Assembly: GCA_035275065.1 (NCBI GenBank)
Contig: DATENM010000140.1
Span: 1 to 64,000, forward strand
Source of the DNA: Blastocatellia bacterium
GTDB lineage: Bacteria; Acidobacteriota; Blastocatellia; UBA7656
Length of the DNA: 64,000 bases
Direction of reading: 5' to 3'
This document shows, one piece after another, positions 1 to 11,176 of this stretch. How positions within the stretch are numbered: position 1 is the first letter of the stretch; each line of letters begins with the position of its first letter. Below the pieces are notes generated by a model that saw only the letters and a program-made list of their open reading frames with translations, was not told where the DNA came from and ran no database searches. A program made the translations under genes and the position numbers.

Positions 1-153
1 GAAACCGGAGGGGCCGTTCTCGATGGCGTAACGGCGGTCGGCGAGCAGGGTCTGGCCGGGGGCAAGCTCGGCATGGGCGAGCGGTTCCGGCGTCAGGCCC
101 TTGACAGGGTAGCGGTAGATCCCGGCGATCCGGGCAGGCGAGGGAGCATCCAT
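1..153 (-). CDS. MOSC N-terminal beta-barrel domain protein (partial)
   Basis: An ATG at 153 reads leftward through 51 codons without a stop and runs off the window edge, so only the N-terminus is present. The protein begins MDAPSPARIAGIYRYPVKGL and continues with a DRRYAIEN-type segment. This is the start of the MOSC N-terminal beta-barrel family (YcbX-like), whose members bind molybdenum cofactor sulfur or act in N-hydroxylated base detoxification. The spacing of the YPVKGL and DRRYAI motifs fits. It diverges from the clp gene at 374. The sequence resembles Rhizobiales homologues, unlike the acidobacterial character of the rest of the window. The family call is fairly sure; the exact function is not visible. 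Confidence 0.65.
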   Translation of the reverse strand, partial: MDAPSPARIAGIYRYPVKGLTPEPLAHAELAPGQTLLADRRYAIENGPSGF

Positions 154-373
154 GCGACTTATTAAGGGATTCCCGCGGCTCGCGCCACCACTCCCGAATT
201 TGTGAGCGAGCCTCTTCCGTTTTGCCGTGCCATGCCCACATTTGCACCAAGCCTGAAAACAGGGCGACGACCCGCGGCCGGTTGAGGAATGTCAATGCGG
301 TTCGTGGATACCCAATGAAGATGCCGCAATCATGCCTCAGGGGTGAGGGTGGCATGCCGAGGGAAATAAACCG

Positions 374-2827
<2,454 letters not shown>

Positions 2828-2891
2828 TCGGTCCTTGCCCCTTTGTGTTTTTTTGAAACGGATGGCCCGGATGTAGACCTCAAGCAGTTCA

Positions 2892-2921
2892 TTGGCTTAC
2901 CCTCCACATTTTTGTTACAAT
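2892..2921 (+). promoter_or_regulatory. Candidate sigma-70 promoter for bamA
   Basis: TTGGCT and TACAAT are separated by 18 bases in the AT-richer part of the 297-base gap between clp and bamA. The leader to bamA would be about 220 bases and GC-rich. The rest of the gap shows nothing else recognisable. This is based on motif match only. Confidence 0.35.
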
Positions 2922-3148
2922 AACTGGTCAATTTCGCATTCTATAGATTGAGCAAGAAACCATTAGAGTTTAACCGAGTGTCCGGCTTGCGGGCGCAGGG
3001 GCTTGAAACCGCAATCAGCTCCCGGCGCCGGCTGCCATCCGTTGCGCTCGCGGAAGGCAGTTTTTGAGCCGCGCTCGCGCTCGAACCCGCGAGCCGAAGG
3101 CCGCGGATTGAGTCAGATTTAGGAATGATAGGGAGTGTGCAATTCTTT

Positions 3149-6088
3149 ATGACTAAGCGTGTTCTTTGCCTGCTCGCAGTATTGGTAGCGGCAGTCGGTG
3201 TCTGGCCCGGCAGGGGCTACCTGGCGATGCTTGAATCTACGGCAGCGGTCAGTCGCTCGCAAAACGTGCCGGTCGAACAAGTCATCATCCGCGGCAACCG
3301 CCGGATCCCCGAATCCACCGTCAAAATCTGGATCGGCACACGCGAAGGCGACCCCTACAACCCGGTGCAGCTCGACCGCGACGTGCGCGCCCTTTACGCT
3401 CAGGGCCACTTCGAGGACGTCAAAGTCTACTCCGAAGAAGGCACGCGCGGCGGCAAGATCATCACCTTCGAAGTGCGCGAGCGCCCGCTGCTGCTCGACA
3501 TCAAGTACGAAGGCTTGAAGTCGGTGCAGCAGTCAGCCATCCTTGAAGAGTTCCGCAAGCGTTCCGTCGGCTTGTCGAAAGAATCGCAGTACGATCCCGT
3601 CAAGGTGCGCCGCGCCGCCGCCGTCGTCAAAGAGCTGCTCGCCAACGAGGGCCGCCCCGAAGCCAAGGTCGAGCCGCAGGTCGAGGCGATCTCGGCGACC
3701 GCCGTCGCCCTGACCTTCAAGGTCGAAGAAGGGCCCCGCTATCGCATCGCCGACATCGAGTTCGAAGGCAACCAGGTCTTCTCTGACGGCTACCTGCGCT
3801 CGCACATGAAGCTGGTCAAGGAGATGGGGTTGTTTACAACCTTCTCGTCAAAAGACATCTATCATAAAGAGAAGCTCGAAGCCGATCTCGACCGCCTGCG
3901 CGTGCTGGTCTACGCCGATGCCGGCTACTTGAAAGCGCGCTTCGGCGAGCCGCGTGTCGAAGAGGTCGGCAAGGTCGGCTCCTGGGTGCCGCTCATCGGC
4001 CACAAGGGTCAGGGCTTGAAAATCGTCATCCCTACAGACGAGGGCCGCCAGTATCGCGCTGGCGCCATCAAGGTCGAAGACAACACCGAGTTTACCGCTG
4101 ACGAAATCAAGTCGATCATCGGATTGAAGCCGGGCGACGTCGTCAAAGGCTACTCGGTCGTCAATAAAGGTATTGATAACCTGAAGAAGCTCTACGGCAC
4201 GCGCGGTTACATCCAGTTCAATGCCAACTTCATTCCCGATTTCCATGACGACCCGAACGACCTGGCCAAAGGGACAGCCGATATCACCTTCACGATGGAT
4301 GAGGGCAAGCAGTACGCCCTGCACCGCCTGGAGTTCATCGGCAACACCTTCACCCGCGACAACGTCCTGCGCCGCGAAGTGCTGCTCAACGAAGGCGAGC
4401 GCTACAACAAACAGCTCTGGGACTTGAGCATTCTGCGGTTGAACCAGCTCGGCTATTTCAATCAGATCAAGGACGAGGACGCGACGGTCAACACCAATGA
4501 GAAAGAGGGACAGGTTGACCTGACGCTGAAGGTCGAAGAGAAGGGCCGCCAGCAGATCAGCTTCACGGGCGGCGTGTCGGGCATCGGCGGCTCCTACCTC
4601 GGCATTGATTACTCGACCAACAACCTGCTCGGCTACGGCGAATCGCTGGCCCTTGCGCTCTCTGGCGGCAACTATCAAAAAGTCGCCTCTTTCTCGTTCA
4701 CCGAGCCCTACTTGAAGGGCCGCCCGATCAGCCTCGGCTTCAGCGTCTTCTATCAGAATTATCAGTTCATCGGCCAGGGCTTTGGCGCCCTCACGTCGGG
4801 CAACATCTTTGGCGGCTTCCAGGGCGAATCGCTGTTCACGCAGCGCACCAAGGGCGCGTCGGTGAGTGCTTCGGCGCCGCTCAGTTATTTCGCCAAACGC
4901 TTCCGCATGGGCCGCTTCGTGCGCCTCGGGATGTCTTACTCGTTCCGCACGACAGACATTCTCGACCCGGCGGTCAACCGCGACTCCGACCCGTCTAACG
5001 ACATTCTGGTCACCTTCCGCCAGACCGGGGTGACGCAGTCAACGCTGACGCCGACGGTTTCGTTCAACACCTTGAACTCGTCGCTCGACCCAACCAGTGG
5101 GCAGTCGCTGACGCTCGGCCTCTCGTATTCAGGCGGCGTGCTCGGCGGCAAGGTCAACACCATCGAGCCGACGGTGGAATATAAGCGCTTCTTCCCATTC
5201 TTTGCCGGCAAGGAAGCGCGCGCCCGCGTCGAGTCGGGCAGGCAGGCGCGCACCTTCGGGTTCCGCGTGCTGTTTGCTAACATCCGCTCGTTCGGTACGC
5301 CCTTTGTGTCGAACTCGTTTTCCTTCGTCGGCGGCACACCTTTGTACGCGCGATTCTTCCTCGGCGGCGACGACTCGATCCGCGGCTACAACATTCGCGG
5401 CATTTCGCCGACCGCGCCCATTCAAACGGCGATCACGACGCGCAACCTCTTTGCCACCGACCTTGCGGGCAATCGCATTCGGGTGCGCCCGTCGAGTCAA
5501 GCGACCGGCAGGAGCATCGATCCGAGCGTCTTCAGCAAGTTCCAACTGACCGAACAGCCGCTCGGCGTTCAGCAATTCCCGGCGTTTTTGGGCGGCGACA
5601 CCGAGTTGCTGCTCAACTTCGAGTACCGCATTCCAATCGTCGGGCCGTTGCAGTTCGTGCCCTTCGTGGACGTCGGCTCGGCCTTCAACCTGAGCACGCT
5701 CGAAAATCAGGCCCAGCGCAGCGAGTTCATTCCAAACGTCGGCCTCGGAACGGTCATTCTGAATCCGCAAGGGCTCGAGACCACGCCCAGAGAGTTGCGT
5801 AAGGCGACGACGCCGGAAACGCCTGTGGGCGGGCTGCCGCCGGGCTTCCAGTTCGCCACCATCCGCGGCGAGCAGATGCAGGCGCAGGTCGGGCTGTTCT
5901 CGCAAGCTAAGAGCGGCATCCTCGATAACTATCGCGCCAGCCTCGGCGGCGAGTTCCGCATTCAGGTGCCGGTCATCAACGTGCCGTTTCGTTTGATCTT
6001 CGCTTATAACCCGAACGCGCGCGTCGATAATCCGTTCATCATCGAGAAGAAGAAGACCATCCGCTTCTCGGTCGGCAGAACCTTCTAG
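3149..6088 (+). CDS. bamA: Outer-membrane assembly factor BamA (Omp85)
   Basis: Central subunit of the machinery that folds beta-barrel proteins into the outer membrane. About 979 residues, longer than the ~810 of E. coli. A signal peptide (MTKRVLCLLAVLVAAVG) is followed by repeated POTRA domains from ~45 to ~430 (motifs such as VIIRGNRRIPESTV and EFEGNQVFSDGYL). A C-terminal 16-strand barrel ends in ...RFSVGRTF, with the terminal Phe of the beta-signal. An upstream in-frame ATG at 3125 is possible, but its AGGA sits too close to act as a ribosome site, and the signal peptide is cleaner from 3149 (GGGAG upstream). It is followed by two ompH genes, the usual bamA-skp order. Identification is secure; the start is less so. 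Confidence 0.93.
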   Translation: MTKRVLCLLAVLVAAVGVWPGRGYLAMLESTAAVSRSQNVPVEQVIIRGNRRIPESTVKIWIGTREGDPYNPVQLDRDVRALYAQGHFEDVKVYSEEGTRGGKIITFEVRERPLLLDIKYEGLKSVQQSAILEEFRKRSVGLSKESQYDPVKVRRAAAVVKELLANEGRPEAKVEPQVEAISATAVALTFKVEEGPRYRIADIEFEGNQVFSDGYLRSHMKLVKEMGLFTTFSSKDIYHKEKLEADLDRLRVLVYADAGYLKARFGEPRVEEVGKVGSWVPLIGHKGQGLKIVIPTDEGRQYRAGAIKVEDNTEFTADEIKSIIGLKPGDVVKGYSVVNKGIDNLKKLYGTRGYIQFNANFIPDFHDDPNDLAKGTADITFTMDEGKQYALHRLEFIGNTFTRDNVLRREVLLNEGERYNKQLWDLSILRLNQLGYFNQIKDEDATVNTNEKEGQVDLTLKVEEKGRQQISFTGGVSGIGGSYLGIDYSTNNLLGYGESLALALSGGNYQKVASFSFTEPYLKGRPISLGFSVFYQNYQFIGQGFGALTSGNIFGGFQGESLFTQRTKGASVSASAPLSYFAKRFRMGRFVRLGMSYSFRTTDILDPAVNRDSDPSNDILVTFRQTGVTQSTLTPTVSFNTLNSSLDPTSGQSLTLGLSYSGGVLGGKVNTIEPTVEYKRFFPFFAGKEARARVESGRQARTFGFRVLFANIRSFGTPFVSNSFSFVGGTPLYARFFLGGDDSIRGYNIRGISPTAPIQTAITTRNLFATDLAGNRIRVRPSSQATGRSIDPSVFSKFQLTEQPLGVQQFPAFLGGDTELLLNFEYRIPIVGPLQFVPFVDVGSAFNLSTLENQAQRSEFIPNVGLGTVILNPQGLETTPRELRKATTPETPVGGLPPGFQFATIRGEQMQAQVGLFSQAKSGILDNYRASLGGEFRIQVPVINVPFRLIFAYNPNARVDNPFIIEKKKTIRFSVGRTF

Positions 6089-6089
6089 G

Positions 6090-6194
6090 AGTGTGACGAG
6101 TGACCAGTGACCAGTGACAAGTGATGGGCGAAAGCTTGAAGGGGCGTCCCCGGAAAGTTTTCTCTTGTCACTATTCACTTGTCACTTGTCACTG
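6090..6194. repeat. Inverted arrays of GTGACNA heptamers
   Basis: Directly after the bamA stop, the left arm (6090-6124) holds four tandem copies of a GTGACNA word. The right arm (6162-6194) holds the complementary TTGTCAC words, around a 37-base loop. The transcript could fold into a long imperfect hairpin. It lies between bamA and ompH and may attenuate read-through. Confidence 0.7.
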
Positions 6195-6201
6195 TTATAA
6201 T
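6193..6201 (+). promoter_or_regulatory. Extended -10 promoter for ompH pair
   Basis: TGTTATAAT is a perfect extended -10 element 70 bases before the first ompH start. The -35 position 17 bases upstream (ATTCAC) is poor, as often found with extended -10 promoters. It abuts the right arm of the heptamer repeat, so repeat and promoter may have spread or evolved together. Confidence 0.5.
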
Positions 6202-6271
6202 GGTTTTTTCTCAGGGGGTGACTGACGTTCGCCGTTGGTCCGAACAATTCCAAAACACGACAGGAGCAGTT

Positions 6272-6901
6272 ATGTTCAAGATTCGATTTGCTGCTTTCGC
6301 AGCACTGGTTCTGGCCGCAGTGGCATCAGTCGCTTCGGCGCAGCAGGCCACGCAGGCCGGCCTGGGCGCAGCCGTTCCCGACGGCAAGATCGCCGTTATC
6401 AACACGCAGCTATTCCCGGACAGCATCGCCGAGCTGAAACAGAAATACGATCAGGTCGGCACGCAATTCAAAGATCGCTCGCAACGCCTGCAAGAGGCGC
6501 AGACCCGCTTGCAGACCATGGAGAACGATCTGCGCACCAAGCAGGGCGTGCTGAAGCCGGATGATTACGCGAAATTGCAACAAGACTATGAGGATTTGAA
6601 GAAGCGGACGCAGCGCGAATACGAAGACGCCAAGGCCGATTTTGATCGCCAGGTCGAAACCGCCACCAAGCCTGTGCGCGACAAGCTCTATCAATTCCTA
6701 CAGACCTATGCCACCCAGCGCGGCATCGTGATGATCATCAACCTGGCCGGCGCGGCGCAGACCGGAACGCTCGCTTACTGGAACCCCGGCGCCGACGTCA
6801 CCGACGATTTCATTGCCGAATACAACAAGGCCAACCCGGTCGCCGGCGCGCCCGCTGCCCCGCCGAGGCCGCAGCCTGCCACCCCGACCCGCAAGCCTTA
6901 A
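6272..6901 (+). CDS. ompH: OmpH/Skp-family periplasmic chaperone 1
   Basis: A 209-residue exported chaperone expected to hold unfolded outer-membrane proteins on the way to BamA. The signal peptide is MFKIRFAAFAALVLAAVASVASA. It is followed by the OmpH start motif IAVINTQLFPDSIAELKQKY, a long charged coiled coil (~60-145), and a closing beta segment (MIINLAGAAQTGTLAYWNPG) before a Pro/Ala tail. The ATG at 6272 has AGGAG 7 bases upstream; the reading frame is open further left to 6179, but that part has no signal peptide. It sits downstream of bamA and six bases before a second, diverged copy. Confidence 0.88.
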   Translation: MFKIRFAAFAALVLAAVASVASAQQATQAGLGAAVPDGKIAVINTQLFPDSIAELKQKYDQVGTQFKDRSQRLQEAQTRLQTMENDLRTKQGVLKPDDYAKLQQDYEDLKKRTQREYEDAKADFDRQVETATKPVRDKLYQFLQTYATQRGIVMIINLAGAAQTGTLAYWNPGADVTDDFIAEYNKANPVAGAPAAPPRPQPATPTRKP

Positions 6902-6925
6902 GGCGCGATGAAAGGAGTTATGAGC

Positions 6926-7525
6926 ATGAAGGTTTTGAAAGTCACATTCGCCGCCATCGCGCTGCTCGCCTTGACCTCTCTCGCCGCGGCACAGCAGCCC
7001 GCCGCGACTGCGCCGCCGGCGCTGCCGAAGGGCAAAGTCGCGGTCATCAACACGGCACAGTTCCAGGAGCAGGTGCAGGAGTTCAAGGCCAAGATGGACG
7101 AGCTGAACCGTCAGTTCGAGCCGCGCGTCAAGGACGTGCGCGGCCTGGCCGACCGCATTACGGCGCAAGAAAACACCATCAAGACGCAGAATCAGAGCGG
7201 CGCGCTTTCGGCAGCGCGCGTCGCCGAGATGACCGAGCAGCTTGAGACGATGAAGAAAGAGTATCAGCGCAAAGCCGAAGACCTGGAAGCCGATGCGGGC
7301 CGCGCCAAAGACCGCGCCTTCCAGCCGCTCAGCGAAAAGCTGGTCAAGTTCGCGCAGGAGTACACCGCCAAGCGCGGCATCGTTCACCTGATCGATCTGA
7401 GCAACTCGCTACAATCAGGCTTGCTCATCTGGTACGACCCGCGTACCGACGTCACGCAAGATTTCATCACCGAATACAACAAGACGCATCCGGCGACCGT
7501 CGCGCCCGCCGCGCCCAAGCCGTAG
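6926..7525 (+). CDS. ompH: OmpH/Skp-family periplasmic chaperone 2
   Basis: A second OmpH-type protein of 199 residues. The signal peptide is MKVLKVTFAAIALLALTSLAAA, followed by KVAVINTAQFQEQVQEFKAK, a coiled-coil tentacle (~55-140), and a C-terminal segment VHLIDLSNSLQSGLLIWYDP parallel to that of its neighbour. Start choice: AAGGAG at 6912-6917 lies 8 bases before the ATG at 6926, the best spacing among three in-frame ATGs (6908, 6920, 6926). The two copies share architecture and the ...TDVTxDFIxEYNK ending but differ in the coiled coil, so they are an old tandem duplication. They may form hetero-trimers; that is inference. Confidence 0.86.
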   Translation: MKVLKVTFAAIALLALTSLAAAQQPAATAPPALPKGKVAVINTAQFQEQVQEFKAKMDELNRQFEPRVKDVRGLADRITAQENTIKTQNQSGALSAARVAEMTEQLETMKKEYQRKAEDLEADAGRAKDRAFQPLSEKLVKFAQEYTAKRGIVHLIDLSNSLQSGLLIWYDPRTDVTQDFITEYNKTHPATVAPAAPKP

Positions 7526-7620
7526 GCAAGTAAAAAGTAAAAAGGCAAAAGGCAAAAGTAAGGAGGAACCGCAACGGGTTCCCTACTTTTGCCTTTTTAC
7601 TTTTTACTTTTGCCTTTTAC
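7526..7620. repeat. Palindrome of GGCAAAA/GTAAAAA words between convergent genes
   Basis: The left arm (7526-7562) has alternating GTAAAAA and GGCAAAA words; the right arm (7582-7620) is their complement. An inner GGAACC...GGTTCC stem closes the loop. It fills the whole gap between the convergent ompH and DUF4388 genes and could serve both as a terminator. Confidence 0.75.
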
Positions 7621-8327
7621 TGAATGGTGCCGATGCCGTGATCTTCTTCGTCTTTGACGCGCAGCAGGTCGAGAATCAAAGCGGTGTTGTTGGTCGCCTG
7701 AATCGTCCGGTCGTAGGTGCGCGTGTTCTTCTCGACTTCGAAGTTGCCGTCTGCCGCGCCCGAAAGCACCGTCAGCGCTTTGCGGCCTGCTTCGGCGCCC
7801 GACTTCGCGCCAATGATCAAGCCTTCCAGCAAATAAATCTCGCCGCTGGCGGCTGACGACATCACTTGCAGGACGCCGGTGACGCGGCTGTTTTCGAGAA
7901 TCTGAATAATATCGAACAGGCTGATGTCGGCGAGGCTGCCGGAGAGGATGCGCTGGCTCTGGCCGCGCGCCGGCATCGGCGGCGTTGGTGTCGCCTGTGT
8001 GTGGCGCACGTCGCGCAGTTGGCCGGTCACCGAGACGCGCGGGTCAAGCCGCTTGGCTTCGAGCAGGCGCTCGTTGGCGCGCTCCAGGTCGCCCGCGGAG
8101 ATGTGCAGGCTGGCGAGCGCCAGGCAATGCTGCGCGGCCTGATCGCGCTTGCCGGTTTCAATCAAAATCTCGCGCAGCTTTTCGCGCAGCCCGATGTGGC
8201 GCGGCGCGCTATCAATCGCCCGTTCCAGGGTTTCGATGGCGCGGTTGACCATGCGGTACTTGACCAGCAACTCGGCGTCAATGATGGCGCTCTCAGGATC
8301 AAACTCGTTGGGGTTAGTCCTCGACAT
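7617..8327 (-). CDS. TPR plus DUF4388 (PATAN) protein
   Basis: A 236-residue cytoplasmic protein. The N-terminal half (~15-100) consists of TPR-like helical repeats (AIETLERAIDSAPRHIGLREK). After a Pro-rich linker, residues ~125-230 match the DUF4388/PATAN domain (SGSLADISLFDIIQILENSR, then TGVLQV and a GEIYLLEGLIIGA turn). PATAN proteins are thought to take part in two-component or gliding-motility signalling, often as adaptors. It lies at the 3' end of the lipid A gene run but has its own promoter-like sequence, so it may be independently expressed. The ribosome site is GAAGGAAGTA before ATG. Confidence 0.8.
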   Translation of the reverse strand: MSRTNPNEFDPESAIIDAELLVKYRMVNRAIETLERAIDSAPRHIGLREKLREILIETGKRDQAAQHCLALASLHISAGDLERANERLLEAKRLDPRVSVTGQLRDVRHTQATPTPPMPARGQSQRILSGSLADISLFDIIQILENSRVTGVLQVMSSAASGEIYLLEGLIIGAKSGAEAGRKALTVLSGAADGNFEVEKNTRTYDRTIQATNNTALILDLLRVKDEEDHGIGTIQ

Positions 8328-8363
8328 TACTTCCTTCTCTGCAACAGCAAGCGACCCGCATAC

Positions 8364-8392
8364 ATATTGTTGGTTCTGCCGCCGCTTGTCAA
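8364..8392 (-). promoter_or_regulatory. Sigma-70 promoter for DUF4388 gene
   Basis: On the minus strand, a perfect TTGACA (8392-8387) is followed after 17 bases by CAATAT (8369-8364), 37 bases before the ATG. This is the best -35/-10 pair seen in this region. Confidence 0.55.
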
Positions 8393-8432
8393 TTCTTCGT
8401 TTCCGGCGCGTGAGGCGAGCGCCGCCGCCACG

Positions 8433-9239
8433 CTATAATCCGCCGACGATGCTGATGCGCAAAGCGTCGGCGCGCTCGATGAGCTGAGCTTTATCGAACA
8501 GCAAAGTCTTTTGCGGCGTGACGTGAAGCGCGGTGGCGCCGGCACGCCGCATCGCCTCGATGGTTGGCGGGCCGACAACCGGCACATCAAAGCGCATGTC
8601 CTGATCGGGCTTGGCGACTTTGATGACGACGAAGGGGCGGCCGTGAGTGATCTGGCCGGCGCGCTCGATGACGGCGTCAGTGCCTTCCATCGCTTCGATG
8701 GCGACGACGGCGCCATCCTTGACGGCAATGGTCTGCCCGAGGTCGAGGCGGGCGATCTCGCGGGCAATCTTCAAGCCGAATTCGATGTCGGCGCGCTCCG
8801 TTTTGCTCGGCGCGCGGCGCGTCATCACGCCGGCCTCGGCGAGCGCGTCTTCGAGAAACGTCGTCGAGTCAACCAGGGTGATGCCTTCGCGCGCCAGCTC
8901 GTCGGCGACCGCGCCGATCAAGCTGTCGGTGTTTTTGCCGGGCAGCCGCGCCAGCACCCGCACCATGCGCAGATCGGGCAGAGCGTTGAGGCGAAAGATT
9001 TGATGGTGCTTGACCTGTCCGGCCATGAGCGCATGGGTGACCGATTCACTCTTGAAGAAGCGAATCAGTTTGCCAAGCTGGCCGACGCCGACCCACTCGA
9101 CGCGCGCCGCCTGCCCGGCGATTTCCGGCTCGGTCTCTTCTTTGATGGCGGCGACAACCATCTCAACGCCGCGACGCCGCGCGCCGTCCAGCACGAGGAA
9201 AGGGAAGCGCCCATTGCCGGCTATCAATCCGTATTTCAT
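8433..9239 (-). CDS. lpxI: UDP-2,3-diacylglucosamine pyrophosphatase LpxI
   Basis: A 268-residue member of the LpxI family (DUF1009). These enzymes hydrolyse UDP-2,3-diacylglucosamine to lipid X in lipid A synthesis and replace LpxH in many non-gammaproteobacteria. Diagnostic segments are the start MKYGLIAGNGRFPFLVLDGA, the central HALMAGQVKHHQIF and the C-terminal half with GPPTIEAMRRAGATALHVTP. Length is close to the ~280 of Caulobacter LpxI. It follows the cyclodeaminase-like gene in the lipid A run, separated by a palindromic repeat. LpxB and LpxK are not in the window. Confidence 0.88.
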   Translation of the reverse strand: MKYGLIAGNGRFPFLVLDGARRRGVEMVVAAIKEETEPEIAGQAARVEWVGVGQLGKLIRFFKSESVTHALMAGQVKHHQIFRLNALPDLRMVRVLARLPGKNTDSLIGAVADELAREGITLVDSTTFLEDALAEAGVMTRRAPSKTERADIEFGLKIAREIARLDLGQTIAVKDGAVVAIEAMEGTDAVIERAGQITHGRPFVVIKVAKPDQDMRFDVPVVGPPTIEAMRRAGATALHVTPQKTLLFDKAQLIERADALRISIVGGL

Positions 9240-9242
9240 AAG

Positions 9243-9394
9243 AGGAAGGGAGTCAGGAGTCAGGAGTCAGGAGTCAGAATGAACAAGGAAGTCGGCGGCA
9301 GCCAGTACGCTTGTCCGCCGCCGCTTCTATTCTATCTTTTAGGCTCCCCTTCCTTTTCCATTCTGACTTCTGACTCCTGACTCCTGACTTCTTG
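9243..9394. repeat. Inverted arrays of GTCAGGA heptamers
   Basis: The left arm (9243-9280) contains four tandem GTCAGGA words ending in AGTCAGAATG. The right arm (9359-9394) is CATTCTGACTTCTGACTCC and further copies. The ~78-base centre has a small GGCGGC stem. It separates lpxI from the upstream cyclodeaminase-like gene inside a same-strand gene run. The same word is used at 32277-32398. Confidence 0.8.
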
Positions 9395-9398
9395 TCTT

Positions 9399-10385
9399 TC
9401 AGTACTCCACCCAGGTGCCCGCTTGCCGGGCTTTCGCCTTTTGATAAAGGTACTCGGCTGAAGCGAGGTCTTCGACGGCCAGGCCGAGCGATTTGAACAA
9501 CGTGATCTCTTCGGCTGATGTGCGGCCCGGCTTGCCTGCGAGCAAAAGCTCGCCAAGCTCTGCGCGAATGTGATCCGTGCCGATAGCGCCTTCGCGCAAT
9601 GCAATCAGGTAATCGCCACTTTCATTGAGCGTTGATTCGCGCCGGTCTACGAAAAGGCTGGCGGCGGCCATCGTGGCGCTGTCGACTTCGCGGGCTGCCG
9701 CGATGCTCGCGCCGACGACGTTCAGGTGGGCACCGGGCGCGATCCATTCGCGCTGGATGACCGGCTCGCGTGACGAAGTCGCGGTGACGATCAAGTCTGC
9801 GCCGCGCACCGCCGCTTCTACCGACTCAACCGCCTCAATCGGGAAGGCATAACGCGGCGTGACCGATTCGACAAAGCGCCGGGCATGTTCGAGGCGGCGG
9901 CTCGCCACTCGCACACGCCGGATGGGCCGCGCACAGGCCATCGCTTCGAGATGGGTGTGAGCCTGTACGCCTGAGCCGATGATCGCCAGGTCGCCGGCAT
10001 CTTCGCGCGCCAGCAGCTCGGTCGCGACGCCCGAGACGGCGGCGGTGCGAATCGCCGTCACCGCCGAGGCATTCATCAGCGCCAGCAACTGGCCGGTCTC
10101 GCCGCTCAGAAGCAGCACGCTGCCCTGATGCGCATCCAGCCCGCGCGCCGGATTATCAGGGAATACGCCGATTACTTTCACGCCATAAGCGGCGCGCTCG
10201 CCCGCTTGATGGGCCGGCATCAAACCCAGCAATCCCTTTGCGCCCGGCGGCGAGATGACCATGCGCAACGGCTGCGTCAGCTCGCCAGCCGCCAACGACC
10301 GCAGCGCATCACGCATCAGCGCGAGGCATTCGGCCATCGGCAAAAGGCGCTCGACTTCCATCTGGCTCAATATCAAGACGCTCAC
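9399..10385 (-). CDS. Ornithine cyclodeaminase / mu-crystallin family protein
   Basis: A 328-residue NAD(P)-dependent enzyme of the ornithine cyclodeaminase/mu-crystallin/ketimine reductase family. It starts at GTG 10385, whose GTGA overlaps the lpxA stop, so the two genes are translationally coupled. Reading further upstream is a shadow of lpxA. The Rossmann fold is seen at ~125-160 (DLAIIGSGVQAHTHLEAM), with family segments KVIGVFPDNPARGLDAHQG and SGETGQLLALMNASAVTAIRTAA. Family members act as cyclodeaminases, alanine dehydrogenases or imine reductases; the substrate cannot be told. Its place between lpxA and lpxI suggests a role linked to lipid A or envelope chemistry, but this is inference. 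Confidence 0.82.
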   Translation of the reverse strand: MSVLILSQMEVERLLPMAECLALMRDALRSLAAGELTQPLRMVISPPGAKGLLGLMPAHQAGERAAYGVKVIGVFPDNPARGLDAHQGSVLLLSGETGQLLALMNASAVTAIRTAAVSGVATELLAREDAGDLAIIGSGVQAHTHLEAMACARPIRRVRVASRRLEHARRFVESVTPRYAFPIEAVESVEAAVRGADLIVTATSSREPVIQREWIAPGAHLNVVGASIAAAREVDSATMAAASLFVDRRESTLNESGDYLIALREGAIGTDHIRAELGELLLAGKPGRTSAEEITLFKSLGLAVEDLASAEYLYQKAKARQAGTWVEY

Positions 10386-11176
10386 TTGGTGACTCCGCGC
10401 TCCGACGATTCGATGAACTGGACCAGGTAATCGATCTCCGCGTGACCGTTCAGCTCTGCCTTGATGCGCTCTACGGCCTGCGTCGTGTTGAGCTTTGCCG
10501 CAAGCAGCAGATGAAAGGCATGGTCTATGCGGCGGATGACTTCGGATGAGAAGCCCTGGCGCTTGAGACCGATGGTGTTCGGGCCGTAACAGCGCGCGTG
10601 ATTGCCGGCGCTGCGCGCAAACGGCAGCGCGTCTTTGACGACCACCGCCGACGCGCCGATGAAGGCATACTTGCCGACGCGACAGAACTGATGCACGCCG
10701 GAGAACGCACCCAGTGTCGCGTGGTCTTCGACGACGACGTGGCCGGCAAGCGCCGCCGAGTTCGAGAAGATCACGTGATTGCCGATGTGGCAATCGTGGG
10801 CGACGTGCGCTTGCGCCATAAAGAGATTGTCCGAGCCAATCGTCGTCAGGTTGCCGCCGCCCTCGGTGCCGCGGTGGATGGTGGTGAATTCGCGGAAGAC
10901 GTTGCGCTCGCCGACAACCAGGCGGCTCGGCTCGCCTTTGTACTTCAAATCGTGCGGGGCCTGGCCCGCCGACACGAACGGAAAAAAGAGCGTGCCGCTG
11001 CCGAATTCCGAAGGGCCTTCGATGACGCAATGACTGCCGACGCGGACGCCATCGTGGAGGATGACGCTATCACCGATGATCGAGTAAGGGCCGATAGATA
11101 CCTCTTTGCCGATCTCGGCTTGCGGGCTGATGATGGCCGTCGGGTGGATGCTCGCGGGCTCATTCATCTCGATCAT
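10382..11176 (-). CDS. lpxA: UDP-N-acetylglucosamine acyltransferase LpxA
   Basis: First enzyme of lipid A synthesis: it transfers a 3-hydroxyacyl chain from ACP to UDP-GlcNAc. 264 residues (E. coli 262), with left-handed beta-helix hexapeptide repeats from ~10 to ~185 (IHPTAIISPQAEIGKEVSIG). The catalytic-region motif FMAQAHVAHDCHIG (~120-133) and the GPNTIGLKRQGF segment are followed by a helical C-terminus. ATGA overlap with fabZ upstream and GTGA overlap with the next gene show tight coupling. Whether it acts on GlcNAc or GlcNAc3N cannot be read by eye. Confidence 0.93.
   Translation of the reverse strand: MIEMNEPASIHPTAIISPQAEIGKEVSIGPYSIIGDSVILHDGVRVGSHCVIEGPSEFGSGTLFFPFVSAGQAPHDLKYKGEPSRLVVGERNVFREFTTIHRGTEGGGNLTTIGSDNLFMAQAHVAHDCHIGNHVIFSNSAALAGHVVVEDHATLGAFSGVHQFCRVGKYAFIGASAVVVKDALPFARSAGNHARCYGPNTIGLKRQGFSSEVIRRIDHAFHLLLAAKLNTTQAVERIKAELNGHAEIDYLVQFIESSERGVTK

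Noticed and set aside
9243..9394. CRISPR-like direct repeats
   Set aside because: Repeats are 7-mers in inverted arms without spacers of uniform size; no cas genes.
10386..11030. N-terminal extension of the cyclodeaminase-like protein
   Set aside because: It overlaps lpxA in another frame and reads as low-complexity Arg-rich sequence; GTG 10385 overlapping the lpxA stop is the natural start.
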